DNA from: JABDGC01 sp964449835
GTDB taxonomy: Bacteria; Pseudomonadota; Gammaproteobacteria; DSM-16500
DNA: 49,307 nt
Reading direction: 5' to 3'
Assembly: GCA_964449835.1 (NCBI GenBank)
Contig: CAYVBZ010000005.1
Coordinates: forward strand, 1 to 49,307
Below the pieces are notes generated by a model. That model saw nothing but the letters and a program-made list of their open reading frames with translations, had not been told where the DNA came from and made no database searches. This document shows, piece by piece, positions 32,355 through 41,914 of the stretch; position 1 is the first letter of the stretch; the number at the start of each line of letters is the position of its first letter. The translations under genes were made by a program, and so were the position numbers.

Positions 32355-34154
32355 ATGCAGAAAATTCGTAATTTTTCAATTATCGCTCATATTGATCACG
32401 GCAAGTCTACTTTGGCGGACCGTTTAATCGAACTGTGCGGCGGGTTGTCCAGGCGTGAAATGTCGGAGCAGGTCTTGGACTCCATGGACCTTGAGCGGGA
32501 ACGGGGCATTACCATCAAGGCGCATAGTGTCACGCTTTACTATAAGGCAGATAATGGGGAGACTTACCAACTTAATTTTATTGATACGCCAGGCCATGTG
32601 GATTTTTCCTACGAGGTATCGCGTTCCCTGGCGGCCTGTGAAGGGGCCTTGCTAGTCGTCGATGCGGCGCAGGGGGTGGAGGCGCAAACACTGGCTGTTT
32701 GCTATACCGCGTTAGAGCAAGGGCTTGAAGTCATTCCAGTCTTAAATAAAATTGATTTGCCGCAGGCCGAACCAGAGCGTGTCATTCACGAAATTGAAGA
32801 TATTATCGGTTTGCCAGCCAAAGACGCTTTGGGCATTAGCGCAAAGCAAGGGCTTGGCATTAAAGAGCTCTTAGAAAAAATTATCAGCGGAATTCCTGCG
32901 CCGGAAGGCGAGCGTGATGCGCCCTTGCAGGCTTTAATTATTGATTCTTGGTTTGACGCCTATCTCGGCGTCGTGTCCTTGGTGCGCGTTAAGAATGGTG
33001 TTTTGCGCGCCGGCGATAAAATTTTAGTGATGTCGACTGGCAGAAGTCATGAAGTATCGGGCCTCGGTGTTTTTACCCCCAAACGTGAAGCGCAGGAATT
33101 TTTGCGCGCAGGGGAAGTAGGCTATGTGGTAGCGGGCATTAAAGAGATTAATGGCGCGCCAGTCGGGGACACCTTGACGCACACCCACAAAGCGGCTGGC
33201 ACTGCCTTGCCCGGGTTTAAAAAGGTCAAACCACAGGTGTATGCAGGCTTGTTTCCTGTTCTCGGAGAAGATTTTCCCGCTTTGCGCGAGGCCTTGTCCA
33301 AACTGCGCTTAAACGACGCCGCTCTCTTTTTCGAACCAGAATCCTCGGAGGCCATGGGCTTTGGTTTTCGCTGCGGATTTTTAGGTATGCTGCATATGGA
33401 AATTGTGCAGGAGCGGCTGGAGCGCGAATATAATTTAAATTTATTGACCACCGCGCCCACCGTTGTGTATCAGGTCTTGGACACTAAAGGCGAGCTTTTA
33501 TATGTCGATAATCCCGCGAAGTTACCGCCGCCCAACTCTATCAGTGAAATACGTGAGCCAATCGGCCGGGCGCATATTTTAGTTCCGCAGCCTTATTTGG
33601 GCGCGGTCATTACCTTGTGCGTTGAAAAGCGCGGTGTGCAAAATAATATGTTGTTTCACGGTAACCAAGTGTCCTTGACTTATGATTTGCCGATGAGCGA
33701 AATTGTTTTGGACTTTTTTGACCGTCTCAAATCCGTAAGCCGTGGTTATGCTTCCTTGGACTATAATTTCGTGCATTTCCAGGCGGCGGACCTCGTCAAG
33801 CTGGATTTAATGATTAATGGTGAAAAAGTGGATGCATTGGCTTCGATTGTGCATCGCGAATTGGCCTATACGCGCGGCAAGGCCGTCGCTGACAAAATGC
33901 GCGAGCTTATTCCGCGGCAAATGTTTGATATTGCGATACAGGCTTCAATTGGCTCGCAGGTGATTGCGCGGCAGACGGTCAAGGCCATGCGGAAAAATGT
34001 GACCGCGAAATGCTATGGCGGGGATATTTCACGTAAACGCAAGCTGCTTGAGAAACAGAAGGAAGGGAAGAAAAGAATGAAGCAGTTGGGGAATGTGGAA
34101 ATTCCGCAGGAGGCATTTTTGGCGGTGCTCAGGATGGATAAGGATAAAAAATGA
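32355..34154 (+). CDS. lepA: Elongation factor 4 (LepA)
   Basis: LepA is a ribosome-associated GTPase that can back-translocate or help restart stalled ribosomes and affects initiation. From ATG 32355 the product is 599 residues, the same as E. coli LepA, starting MQKIRNFSIIAHIDHGKSTL; the ATG at 32340 would add five residues over the ygfX end. The GTP motifs are AHIDHGKST, the switch I RERGITIKA, DTPGH and NKIDL. The C-terminal domain unique to LepA ends GDISRKRKLLEKQKEGKKRMK. lepB follows after 66 bp. Confidence 0.98.
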   Translation: MQKIRNFSIIAHIDHGKSTLADRLIELCGGLSRREMSEQVLDSMDLERERGITIKAHSVTLYYKADNGETYQLNFIDTPGHVDFSYEVSRSLAACEGALLVVDAAQGVEAQTLAVCYTALEQGLEVIPVLNKIDLPQAEPERVIHEIEDIIGLPAKDALGISAKQGLGIKELLEKIISGIPAPEGERDAPLQALIIDSWFDAYLGVVSLVRVKNGVLRAGDKILVMSTGRSHEVSGLGVFTPKREAQEFLRAGEVGYVVAGIKEINGAPVGDTLTHTHKAAGTALPGFKKVKPQVYAGLFPVLGEDFPALREALSKLRLNDAALFFEPESSEAMGFGFRCGFLGMLHMEIVQERLEREYNLNLLTTAPTVVYQVLDTKGELLYVDNPAKLPPPNSISEIREPIGRAHILVPQPYLGAVITLCVEKRGVQNNMLFHGNQVSLTYDLPMSEIVLDFFDRLKSVSRGYASLDYNFVHFQAADLVKLDLMINGEKVDALASIVHRELAYTRGKAVADKMRELIPRQMFDIAIQASIGSQVIARQTVKAMRKNVTAKCYGGDISRKRKLLEKQKEGKKRMKQLGNVEIPQEAFLAVLRMDKDKK

Positions 34155-34220
34155 CAGCTTAAGGGAAGGGTTAGAGTTGGAAGGGAAATATAATTTGAAT
34201 ATAAATGGGTGAGGATGAAT

Positions 34221-35045
34221 ATGAATCTTGATTTCGAAAAAATTTTATTATGGGCGACGGTCATCACCGGTTTTATTGTACTCGCGGATTTTTTATATTT
34301 CTCGCGCCGACGCAGAAAAAAAATCAGCGGGGCCGCAACCCTGACAGGGCCTAAACCCTCAGCCCTGATTGAATACTCACGCGCTTTCTTTCCCATTCTA
34401 CTCATCGTTTTATTATTACGTTCCTTCCTCTTTGAACCTTTCCGCATTCCTTCCGGCTCTCTTGAGCCGACCTTACTCAAAGGCGACTTTATCCTGGCGA
34501 ACAAATTCGATTATGGCCTCCGCCTGCCTGTCTTCCGTTCTAAAATTCTGAAGATCGGCATGCCCGCGCGGGGCGATATCATTGTCTTCCGCTGGCCGCC
34601 GAATCCGCATTATTATTTTATAAAACGAGTGATCGGCTTGCCCGGCGACCGCATCGATTATGTAAATAAGGTGCTTTCTATTAATGGCCAACAAGTGTTA
34701 CAAACCTCGGAACCTAGCTTGCCCGCTGAAAAAACAGTGCCGCGTGATTCCGGAGAAATGATGCAGGTTATTGAAAAAAGAGAAGATTTATTTGGCGTGT
34801 CGCATGATATTTATCAAGAACCCAAAAAAATGGGTTACAATTTCCAGAATATTAATGTGCCCGAAGGCATGTATATGGTGATGGGTGACAACCGCGACGA
34901 TAGCGCAGACAGCCGCTACTGGGGTTTTGTGCCGGAAGAAAATATTGTAGGCAAGGCTGTGCTTATCTGGATGAGTTGGGATTCTTTTGCGCCCTGGGGC
35001 ATTCATAAGGTACGTTGGGACCGCATCGGAAGACGGATACATTAG
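34221..35045 (+). CDS. lepB: Signal peptidase I
   Basis: LepB removes signal peptides from exported proteins at the inner membrane. The first membrane segment is at about 8-25 and a second at about 55-73, with a basic loop between them. The catalytic Ser lies in PFRIPSGSLEPTLLKGDF (where E. coli has MM after the Ser), and the catalytic Lys in FIKRVIGLPGDRIDYV. The last box reads MGDNRDDSADSRYWGFVPEE. I chose ATG 34221 because GAGG lies 6 bp before it; GTG 34209 and ATG 34215 are alternatives. The gene is followed by rnc two bases after its stop, the classical lepB-rnc-era order. Confidence 0.97.
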   Translation: MNLDFEKILLWATVITGFIVLADFLYFSRRRRKKISGAATLTGPKPSALIEYSRAFFPILLIVLLLRSFLFEPFRIPSGSLEPTLLKGDFILANKFDYGLRLPVFRSKILKIGMPARGDIIVFRWPPNPHYYFIKRVIGLPGDRIDYVNKVLSINGQQVLQTSEPSLPAEKTVPRDSGEMMQVIEKREDLFGVSHDIYQEPKKMGYNFQNINVPEGMYMVMGDNRDDSADSRYWGFVPEENIVGKAVLIWMSWDSFAPWGIHKVRWDRIGRRIH

Positions 35046-35047
35046 AA

Positions 35048-35722
35048 ATGAATGAAAACTTTGACGAGCTGTGCACGAAGCTGAATTATCAGTTTAAAGA
35101 TCCTGCCTTGATCCGGCTGGCCTTAACGCATCGCAGCAAGAACAGCCAACACAACGAGCGTCTGGAGTTTTTAGGCGACTCGATTATTAACTGTATTGTC
35201 GCCGAGGCTTTGTATCAACAGTTTCCGGAAGCAACAGAAGGTGAGTTGAGCCGTTGGCGCGCCGTGCTCGTCAACCGGGACTCTCTGGGCGATTTAGCAA
35301 GACAATTTGATTTGGGCAGCTATCTCTATCTTGGGCCCGGCGAGTTAAAGAGTGGTGGTGGTCAACGGCAGTCCATTCTTTCCTGCGCGATAGAAGCGGT
35401 CGTCGGTGCAATGTATTTGGATGGGGGCTTCGATCTCACCCATAAGACGGTCATGAGCTGGTATGAATCTTTGCTCCAATCTCTTTCTTCCGCTTCCAGC
35501 CACAAAGATCCTAAAACGCTTTTGCAAGAATATTTGCAGGCCAAACATTTGTCTTTGCCCGTTTATCAAATTGAAAATGTGGAAGGCGCCGCGCATAAGC
35601 AAATCTTTATTATCAGTTGTTCCGTTGAGGGTTTGACGGAAAAAACGTTTGGAAAAGGAACTAGCCGGCGTCGTGCAGAACAAGCGGCGGCTGAGGCCAT
35701 GCTGGGGGTTTTAGTTAAATGA
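35048..35722 (+). CDS. rnc: Ribonuclease III
   Basis: RNase III cleaves double-stranded RNA and processes rRNA precursors. The signature HNERLEFLGDSIINCIVAE contains the metal-binding Glu and Asp. AIEAVVGAMYLDGG carries the second catalytic Glu. The C-terminal double-stranded-RNA-binding domain ends GKGTSRRRAEQAAAEAML. From ATG 35048 the protein has 224 residues, the normal length; the frame is open from 35015 but that part overlaps lepB. The end overlaps era by 4 bp. Confidence 0.98.
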   Translation: MNENFDELCTKLNYQFKDPALIRLALTHRSKNSQHNERLEFLGDSIINCIVAEALYQQFPEATEGELSRWRAVLVNRDSLGDLARQFDLGSYLYLGPGELKSGGGQRQSILSCAIEAVVGAMYLDGGFDLTHKTVMSWYESLLQSLSSASSHKDPKTLLQEYLQAKHLSLPVYQIENVEGAAHKQIFIISCSVEGLTEKTFGKGTSRRRAEQAAAEAMLGVLVK

Positions 35723-36612
35723 GTATCTCTCGCTGCGGCTACGTCGCTATTATTGGTAGGCCCAATGTCGGAAAATCAACGCTTTTAAATGCTTTGTTGG
35801 GCACCAAAGTCAGCATTACTTCGCCGAAACCGCAAACGACGCGTTTTCAAATTCTAGGCATCAAAACAGAGGGCGCTTCGCAAATCATTTACATTGATAC
35901 CCCCGGCCTGCATCAGACTGAACAAAACGCCATGAACCGTTATATGAACCGCTTGGCGAGCGCAGTGATTCCGGATGCGGAGGTCTTGGTTTTTGTGGTG
36001 GAAGCCTTGAGATGGACGGAAGAAGATAATTTGGTGCTCTCTAAATTAAAGGCCGCGACAGCCCCCGTGCTTTTGGTCGTCAACAAAATTGATTTGCTCG
36101 CGGACAAAAAAGAATTGCTGCCTTATTTGGCAGAGGTCAAAGACAAGTTTTCCTTTTCACAAATCATTCCAATTTCTGCGGAGCGCTCCGAGAACTTAAC
36201 GCATCTTGAAAAAGAAATTGAGAAGTTTTTGCCGGAAGGGCCGCATTTTTTTCCAGATGAGCAGGTCACCGATAAAAATTTAAAGTTTCAAGTCGCTGAA
36301 ATTGTGCGGGAGAAGTTGATTCAGGCGACGGAGCAGGAAGTGCCTTATGCGACGACGGTGGAAGTTGAGGATTGGAAAACAGAGGAAAAGGAAAATCGCT
36401 CTGAAATCAGCGTGCTCATTTGGGTAGAGCGGGATGGGCAAAAGCGCATTGTGATCGGCAAGAAGGGCGAACGTCTCAAGTGGATTGGCATTGAGGCGCG
36501 CAAAGAAATTGAGGCTTTGTTAAAACAAAAAGTGTTTCTGCGCTTATGGGTCAAAGTGAAAGACCGGTGGACGGACGATGACCGTGCGCTGCGGCAATTA
36601 GGATATCATTAA
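35719..36612 (+). CDS. era: GTPase Era
   Basis: Era binds 16S rRNA and is needed for small-subunit assembly. The GTPase motifs are GRPNVGKSTLLN, the switch region KPQTTRFQILG, DTPGLHQ and VNKIDLL. The C-terminal KH RNA-binding domain shows the helix GKKGERLKWIGIEARKEIE and the ending WVKVKDRWTDD. The 297-residue length is normal. It overlaps rnc by 4 bp and recO by 1 bp (TAATG), so rnc-era-recO form a coupled operon. Confidence 0.98.
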   Translation: MSISRCGYVAIIGRPNVGKSTLLNALLGTKVSITSPKPQTTRFQILGIKTEGASQIIYIDTPGLHQTEQNAMNRYMNRLASAVIPDAEVLVFVVEALRWTEEDNLVLSKLKAATAPVLLVVNKIDLLADKKELLPYLAEVKDKFSFSQIIPISAERSENLTHLEKEIEKFLPEGPHFFPDEQVTDKNLKFQVAEIVREKLIQATEQEVPYATTVEVEDWKTEEKENRSEISVLIWVERDGQKRIVIGKKGERLKWIGIEARKEIEALLKQKVFLRLWVKVKDRWTDDDRALRQLGYH

Positions 36613-37349
36613 TGTCTGTCGCTATGCAGCCGGCTTTTGTTTTGCATCGGCGGCCTTACCGCGAAACCAGCTGGATCGTCGATTTATTTACTCAGGACCA
36701 TGGCCGCATCGCGGCGGTCGCCCGTGGGTTTCGCAAGGCGCGATCGCGCAACGCTGCTTTTTTGCAGCCTTTTATGCCGCTTTCTGTCTCCTGGTATGGG
36801 CGAGGGGACTTGCTCACCTTAAGCCAGGTAGAGGCCAATGGTTTCCTCGGGACGTTTTCGGGAAAAAATCTCCGCTGCGGTTTTTATCTTAATGAATTGC
36901 TGATGCGTCTTTTGCCAAAACACGACCCGCATGCAAGACTTTTTATGATCTACAGACAGACCTTGGAAGCTTTGCAGGCAGCCTCCTCGGCGGAAAAGCT
37001 TTCTGAGAAGGCGCTGCGCCTTTTTGAAAAAAACCTTTTGATGGAAATAGGCTATGGACTGCCTTTGAACAAGGACCTGTGCTTTGAAGTGGAGGTACAC
37101 TACTGTTTTCACCCGGAGCAGGGCTTTTTACCCAGCTCCGTTCCCGGACAAAAATCAGCTATACTAGGTCGTCCAGCGGTTTTTTCCGGCAAGGCCTTAA
37201 ATGCGCTCTTGACGGAGGATTTTGAGGACAGTGGGAATTTACAAGAAATGAAGCGTTTAATGCGTTTGATGCTGAACTCTCTTTTGGGAAGGCCCTTAGA
37301 GAGCCGCAGTTTGTTTGAATATCAGCTAGAGAGAGAAGAACATGGTTGA
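36612..37349 (+). CDS. recO: DNA repair protein RecO
   Basis: RecO helps load RecA on SSB-coated gaps in the RecFOR pathway. The N-terminal OB-fold is recognisable from AFVLHRRPYRETSWIVDLFTQDHGRIAAVARGFRK, a highly conserved start, followed by a helical domain with LNELLMRLLPKHDPHARLF. Length 245 is typical. The start shares a base with the era stop. The 3' end runs up to gltX; an ATG at 37342 overlaps its stop codon. Confidence 0.95.
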   Translation: MSVAMQPAFVLHRRPYRETSWIVDLFTQDHGRIAAVARGFRKARSRNAAFLQPFMPLSVSWYGRGDLLTLSQVEANGFLGTFSGKNLRCGFYLNELLMRLLPKHDPHARLFMIYRQTLEALQAASSAEKLSEKALRLFEKNLLMEIGYGLPLNKDLCFEVEVHYCFHPEQGFLPSSVPGQKSAILGRPAVFSGKALNALLTEDFEDSGNLQEMKRLMRLMLNSLLGRPLESRSLFEYQLEREEHG

Positions 37350-37359
37350 GTCCAAGTTT

Positions 37360-38793
37360 ATGACTGTTCGTACCCGATTTGCACCCAGCCCCACGGGGTT
37401 TTTGCACATAGGCAATGCCCGGGCTGCCTTCTATAGCGCCTTATTTGCGAAACAAGCTGAGGGTGTTTTTATTTTGCGTATTGAAGATACCGATGCGGCG
37501 CGCTCGGACACCCAGTATGTGGAGAGCCTCCAGGCAGACCTGCATTGGATGGGCGTCCATTGGCAAGAAGGGCTTGGCGTCGACGGTCCCTACGGCCCTT
37601 ATTGGCAATCGCAGCGGCATTCTATTTATTTACATTATTATGAAGAGCTGATTAAAAAAAATCTGACTTATCCTTGTTTTTGCACCGAAGAAGAATTGGC
37701 GCTTGAAAGAAAGCTGCAATTGTCACGCAGTCAAGCACCGCGTTACCGGGGGACCTGCCGTTCCCTCACCTCCTCTGAGATTGAGGCGCGTCTTGCTAAG
37801 GGCTTGAAGCCGACTCTACGTTTTCGCGTGCCGGCGCAAGAAGAAATTGTTTTTCAGGATTTAATCAAAGGGCCGCAAAAATTCAATAGCGCAGACATTG
37901 GCGATTTCATTATCCGCCGCGCGGATGGCACCGCCTCTTTCATGTTTTGTAATGCCATTGATGACGCGCTCATGATGGTGACACAAGTTTTGCGCGGGGA
38001 AGACCATTTGGCGAATACGCCGCGTCAATTGATGATTATGAAGGCCTTGGGTTTGCATCAACCGCAATACGGTCATTTGGCCATGATCACGGGAGATGAC
38101 GGAACACCTTTGTCGAAACGGCATGGGAGTTTTAGTCTCAATGATTTGCGTGCCCGGGGTTATCTGCCGGAGGCCCTGACTAATTATTTGGGACGATTGG
38201 GGCACGCCTATGAGTCCTTTAATCTCTTGTCCTTCGATGCTTTGGCCAAAGATTTTCACCTGGACCGTGTGAGTTGTTCTGCGGCGCGTTTTGATTTGAG
38301 TCAATTGTTGTATTGGCAAAAAATAGCCGTCACTGCTTTGGACGGGCAGGCCCTCTGGAAGTGGTTGGGTGATCAGGTCCAAAAACAGGTGCCGGAGGCC
38401 ATGCAGGAAAAATTTGCCCGCATTGTTAAGCCGAATATTTGTTTTCCTGAAGACGCTGCGAAATGGGCGACTATCTTTTTTCATCATCGTTTGCATTTTA
38501 GTGCGCAGCACTTGGAAGTGCTGCGGCAGGCCGGCGAACAGTTTTTTGTCGAGGCGGAGCAGGCAGTCGAAACGCATGGCACCGATTTCAAGAGTATTTT
38601 AGATGAAATCAAAAAAGCGCTGCACTTATCCGGCAAAAATTTATTTATGCCGGTCCGCATTGCCCTGACCGGTCAAGCCGGCGGGCCTGAATTGGCGCAG
38701 ATTGCTGAAATTTTGGGGCCCGAACGAATGCGTGAGCGCTTTAGCCGCGCTTTTCAAATTGCCAGTGGGAAAGCCGATGCTCAAACTTTATAA
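37360..38793 (+). CDS. gltX: Glutamyl-tRNA synthetase
   Basis: GltX charges tRNA-Glu. The class I HIGH motif is FAPSPTGFLHIGNARAAF and the KMSKS-equivalent is PLSKRHGSFS. A zinc-binding set CFC...CRS appears at about residues 100-125. The start at ATG 37360 aligns MTVRTRFAPSPTG with relatives; ATG 37342 would add six residues and has a slightly better ribosome site (AGAGAG). The protein is 477-483 residues, a normal length. It could be a second GluRS copy (GltX2) in the genome, which cannot be judged here. The end overlaps cysS by 17 bp. Confidence 0.95.
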   Translation: MTVRTRFAPSPTGFLHIGNARAAFYSALFAKQAEGVFILRIEDTDAARSDTQYVESLQADLHWMGVHWQEGLGVDGPYGPYWQSQRHSIYLHYYEELIKKNLTYPCFCTEEELALERKLQLSRSQAPRYRGTCRSLTSSEIEARLAKGLKPTLRFRVPAQEEIVFQDLIKGPQKFNSADIGDFIIRRADGTASFMFCNAIDDALMMVTQVLRGEDHLANTPRQLMIMKALGLHQPQYGHLAMITGDDGTPLSKRHGSFSLNDLRARGYLPEALTNYLGRLGHAYESFNLLSFDALAKDFHLDRVSCSAARFDLSQLLYWQKIAVTALDGQALWKWLGDQVQKQVPEAMQEKFARIVKPNICFPEDAAKWATIFFHHRLHFSAQHLEVLRQAGEQFFVEAEQAVETHGTDFKSILDEIKKALHLSGKNLFMPVRIALTGQAGGPELAQIAEILGPERMRERFSRAFQIASGKADAQTL

Positions 38794-40156
38794 CAGTCTC
38801 AGCCAGGAAAAAGAAACTTTTCAACCCCGGGAAGCAGGCAAGGTGAAAATCTATGTCTGCGGCATGACAGTCTATGATTATTGCCATTTAGGCCATATGC
38901 GCATGCTCACGGCCTTTGATCTGGTCGTGCGTTATCTGCGTTTTTTGAACTATGAAGTGACCTACGTCCGTAATATTACGGACGTGGACGATAAAATTAT
39001 TAAGCGTGCGAATGAAAATAAAGAAGAATATCAGCATTTGGCGCAGCGTTTTATTCAAGCCATGCATGAGGATATTCAAGCTGTGGGTTTGCTGCCGCCA
39101 ACGCAGGAACCGCGGGCCACAGAATATATTCCTCAAATGATTGCCTTGATTGAAAAGCTGGTAGAAAAGAAATACGCCTACCAGGCCAGTAATGGGGATG
39201 TGTTTTTTGATGTAAGACGTTTCCCGAGTTATGGCTGTTTATCGCATCGCAATATCGATGAACTGGAAAGCGGCGCTCGCGTTGAAATCAATGACGTCAA
39301 AAGAGATCCGCTGGATTTTGTTTTGTGGAAAATGGCAAAAGCAGGAGAACCCGCTTGGGATTCCCCTTGGGGTGCGGGCCGTCCTGGCTGGCATATTGAA
39401 TGCTCGGCCATGTCGATGAATTTATTAGGCGAACAGTTTGATATTCATGGCGGCGGCAAAGATTTAATTTTTCCGCATCATGAAAATGAAATCGCACAAT
39501 CCGAGGCCGCTTCCGGCAAGTCTTTTGTGAAAGTCTGGATGCATAATGGCTACGTGCAAATTAACCAGGAAAAAATGTCCAAATCATTAGGGAATTTTTT
39601 GACGATTCGGGAACTACTGCAAGAATACCCGGCAGAAGCCGTACGGTATTTCCTAATAGCCAGTCATTACCGTAGTCAGTTGCAGTACAATGAAAACGCA
39701 ATTCCGCAAGCCTATCAAGCCCTCGAGCGCTTTTATATTGCACTGCGCGATCTGCCGCAAGCAAGTCCCCTACAGGGTTCTTCTTATGAGGAGCGCTTTA
39801 TTGAGGCGATGAACGATGATTTTAACACGCCCATCGCTTTGTCAGTGCTCTTTGAGCTGGCGCATGAAATTCAACGTTTGCGTGGAAAAGATACGGCGCA
39901 AGCGGCAGCGCTCGCAAGTTTGCTGCGCGCACTAGGCGGCGTGCTGGGAATTTTACAAAATGATTCGGAATTATTTCTGCAGACAGCGCTGAAGATTGAT
40001 GCTTCACAGATTGAGAGCTTGATTCAAGCTAGAAATGAAGCGCGTGCACAAAAGAACTGGAAGGAAGCAGACCGCCTGAGGGAGGAATTGGCGGCGCTAT
40101 CGGTTATTTTGGAGGATGGGCCTTTCGGAACGACCTGGCGCTTTGAGGTGAAGTGA
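38777..40156 (+). CDS. cysS: Cysteinyl-tRNA synthetase
   Basis: CysS charges tRNA-Cys. The N-terminus MLKLYNSLSQEKETF and the active-site region YVCGMTVYDYCHLGHMRML carry the zinc-binding Cys and the HIGH-type motif; WHIECSAMSMNLLGEQFDIHGGGKDLIFPHHENEIAQSEA is the characteristic family core (quoted in parts: WHIECSAM and HGGGKDLIFPHHENE). The KMSKS loop is KMSKSLGNF. From ATG 38777 it has 459 residues, the usual length; the frame open from 38702 overlaps gltX and is not used. The start lies 17 bp inside gltX, suggesting coupled translation. Confidence 0.97.
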   Translation: MLKLYNSLSQEKETFQPREAGKVKIYVCGMTVYDYCHLGHMRMLTAFDLVVRYLRFLNYEVTYVRNITDVDDKIIKRANENKEEYQHLAQRFIQAMHEDIQAVGLLPPTQEPRATEYIPQMIALIEKLVEKKYAYQASNGDVFFDVRRFPSYGCLSHRNIDELESGARVEINDVKRDPLDFVLWKMAKAGEPAWDSPWGAGRPGWHIECSAMSMNLLGEQFDIHGGGKDLIFPHHENEIAQSEAASGKSFVKVWMHNGYVQINQEKMSKSLGNFLTIRELLQEYPAEAVRYFLIASHYRSQLQYNENAIPQAYQALERFYIALRDLPQASPLQGSSYEERFIEAMNDDFNTPIALSVLFELAHEIQRLRGKDTAQAAALASLLRALGGVLGILQNDSELFLQTALKIDASQIESLIQARNEARAQKNWKEADRLREELAALSVILEDGPFGTTWRFEVK

Positions 40157-40166
40157 GAATAAATCT

Positions 40167-41087
40167 ATGGAAGCACTTTCAGTCCGCAATTTAAGAAAAG
40201 TTTATCCCAATGGCACAATTGCCTTGAAGGGAATAGATCTCGATGTCATGGAAGGCGATTTTTTTGCTTTGCTCGGTCAAAATGGCGCGGGAAAATCGAC
40301 GACAATTGGTATTATTTCCTCCCTCGTCAAAAAAACGTCGGGCAAGGTAAAGGTCTTGGGCCATGATCTTGACCTGGAAACAACCAAGGCCAAGTCCTTG
40401 ATTGGCGTGATGCCGCAAGAAGTAAATTTTGGCCTCTTCGAGAATATTTCCGAGATTCTGCTGTGTCAGGCGGGTTATTATGGAATACCCCGGGCTGTCG
40501 CCTCAGAGAGAATGGAATTTTATTTAAATGAAATGGGCCTTTGGCATCTGCGCGACCAATCCGCCATTCAATTGTCCGGCGGGATGAAACGCCGCTTGAT
40601 GGTTGCACGTGCCTTGATGAATCATCCGCGTCTTTTGATTTTAGATGAGCCAACGGCGGGTGTAGATGTCGAGCTGCGTCATTTATTGTGGCGTTTCTTG
40701 ACTCAGTTAAACGAAAAGGGCACGACCATTATTCTCACTACGCATTATCTCGAAGAAGCTGAGCTGCTTTGCAAAAATGTCGGTATTATTGACGACGGGG
40801 AAATTATTGAGCATGCGAACATGAAATCGCTCATCAACCGGACGAACGTGCAAACCATGGTGTTTGATCTTGAAAAACCTCTTTTTCAGGTTCCCAAATT
40901 AGACGGTTACCCTGTGCATTTGGTCGATGAGTTGACACTAGAGGTCCAAATCAAGCGGGGCCAATCGCTTAATGAGCTGATTCATTTGCTGAGCGAGCAA
41001 AAAGTCTTGGTCGCTAGTATGAGAAACAAAACCAATCGGCTGGAGGAATTGTTCCTTCATCTGATCACAGAAAATAAAAAGAAATAA
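40167..41087 (+). CDS. yadG: ABC-2 type exporter ATP-binding protein (YadG-like)
   Basis: The 306-residue ATPase has Walker A GQNGAGKSTT near residue 42, the signature LSGGMKRRLMVARAL, Walker B LLILDEPTAGVD and the switch His in TTHYLEEAELL. Sequence pattern and partner fit the YadG/YadH exporter of enterics, whose substrate is not known. The partner permease gene begins 11 bp downstream. The gene follows cysS after 10 bp, but co-regulation with tRNA charging is probably only by transcription. A weak ribosome site precedes ATG 40167. Confidence 0.88.
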   Translation: MEALSVRNLRKVYPNGTIALKGIDLDVMEGDFFALLGQNGAGKSTTIGIISSLVKKTSGKVKVLGHDLDLETTKAKSLIGVMPQEVNFGLFENISEILLCQAGYYGIPRAVASERMEFYLNEMGLWHLRDQSAIQLSGGMKRRLMVARALMNHPRLLILDEPTAGVDVELRHLLWRFLTQLNEKGTTIILTTHYLEEAELLCKNVGIIDDGEIIEHANMKSLINRTNVQTMVFDLEKPLFQVPKLDGYPVHLVDELTLEVQIKRGQSLNELIHLLSEQKVLVASMRNKTNRLEELFLHLITENKKK

Positions 41088-41098
41088 GGAAACTTTTC

Positions 41099-41884
41099 AT
41101 GAGCCAGCGCACTGGGTTTTACATGAATTGGATCGCTTTTCAAACGATTATCCACAAAGAGGTCAGCCGTTTCCTGCGCATTTGGCCGCAGACCTTGTTT
41201 CCGCCGGTGATTACAATGAGCTTATATTTTTTAATTTTTGGAAAATTTATCGGTTCCCAGATCCGGCACATTGAGGGCTACGCTTATATTCAATATTTGG
41301 TTCCGGGCTTGGTGCTGATGTCGATCATGAACAATGCCTATTCCAATACCTCTACTTCCTTTTTCTTGTCCAAGTTTAATAAAAGCATTGAGGAGATGCT
41401 GATTGCTCCTATGTCTAGTTTAACGATGCTGCTCGGCTATATGCTGGGCGGCGCGCTTCGAGGCTTGTTGACAGGCTTAGTTGTCTTACTCATCAGCTTC
41501 TTTTTCACTCGCATTCCTTTTATGCATCCTGGCATTATTTTTTCAATTGCAGTGCTTTCCGCGATGGTTTTTTCGCTGGGCGGGCTCATAAATGGCGTTT
41601 ACGCAAAACGTTTTGACGATATTTCTTTTATCCCCACCTTTGTGCTGACGCCGCTGACCTATTTGGGCGGTGTTTTTTACTCTATCCAACAGTTGCCGCC
41701 GCTTTGGCGCCAAATTTCCATTTTGAATCCCATCTTCGGGATGGTGGACACCTTTCGATTTGGAATTTTGGGGGTTTCAGATTTAACACTTTTGTATGGA
41801 TTTTCGGTAGTCTTGCTTTTCTTTTTCCTGTTATTTGCTTGGGCTTGGTTTTTACTCTCACGTGGAGTAGGGATTAAGGTGTAG
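41099..41884 (+). CDS. yadH: ABC-2 type exporter permease (YadH-like)
   Basis: The 261-residue inner-membrane protein has six expected membrane segments and the ABC-2 signature region around residues 85-110 (SFFLSKFNKSIEEMLIAPMS). It closely follows the pattern of YadH: an N-terminal amphipathic EVSRFLRIWPQTLFPP stretch and a final LNPIFGMVDTFRFGILGVSD. It forms the transporter with the upstream ATPase. The ATG 41099 is preceded by AAGGAA; ATG 41123 is an alternative. Nothing recognisable as a terminator separates it from the convergent acnA, 31 bp away. Confidence 0.88.
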   Translation: MSQRTGFYMNWIAFQTIIHKEVSRFLRIWPQTLFPPVITMSLYFLIFGKFIGSQIRHIEGYAYIQYLVPGLVLMSIMNNAYSNTSTSFFLSKFNKSIEEMLIAPMSSLTMLLGYMLGGALRGLLTGLVVLLISFFFTRIPFMHPGIIFSIAVLSAMVFSLGGLINGVYAKRFDDISFIPTFVLTPLTYLGGVFYSIQQLPPLWRQISILNPIFGMVDTFRFGILGVSDLTLLYGFSVVLLFFFLLFAWAWFLLSRGVGIKV

Positions 41885-41914
41885 CGGACTACTGGTAAGC
41901 GTTCACGGCCCTAG

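Noticed and set aside
37861..38577. 238-codon frame antisense to gltX
   Set aside because: A shadow of the synthetase gene with no start signal and no family resemblance.
38702..38776. 25-codon N-terminal extension of cysS inside gltX
   Set aside because: The conserved CysS start MLKLYNSLS lies at 38777, and the extension is only out-of-frame gltX.
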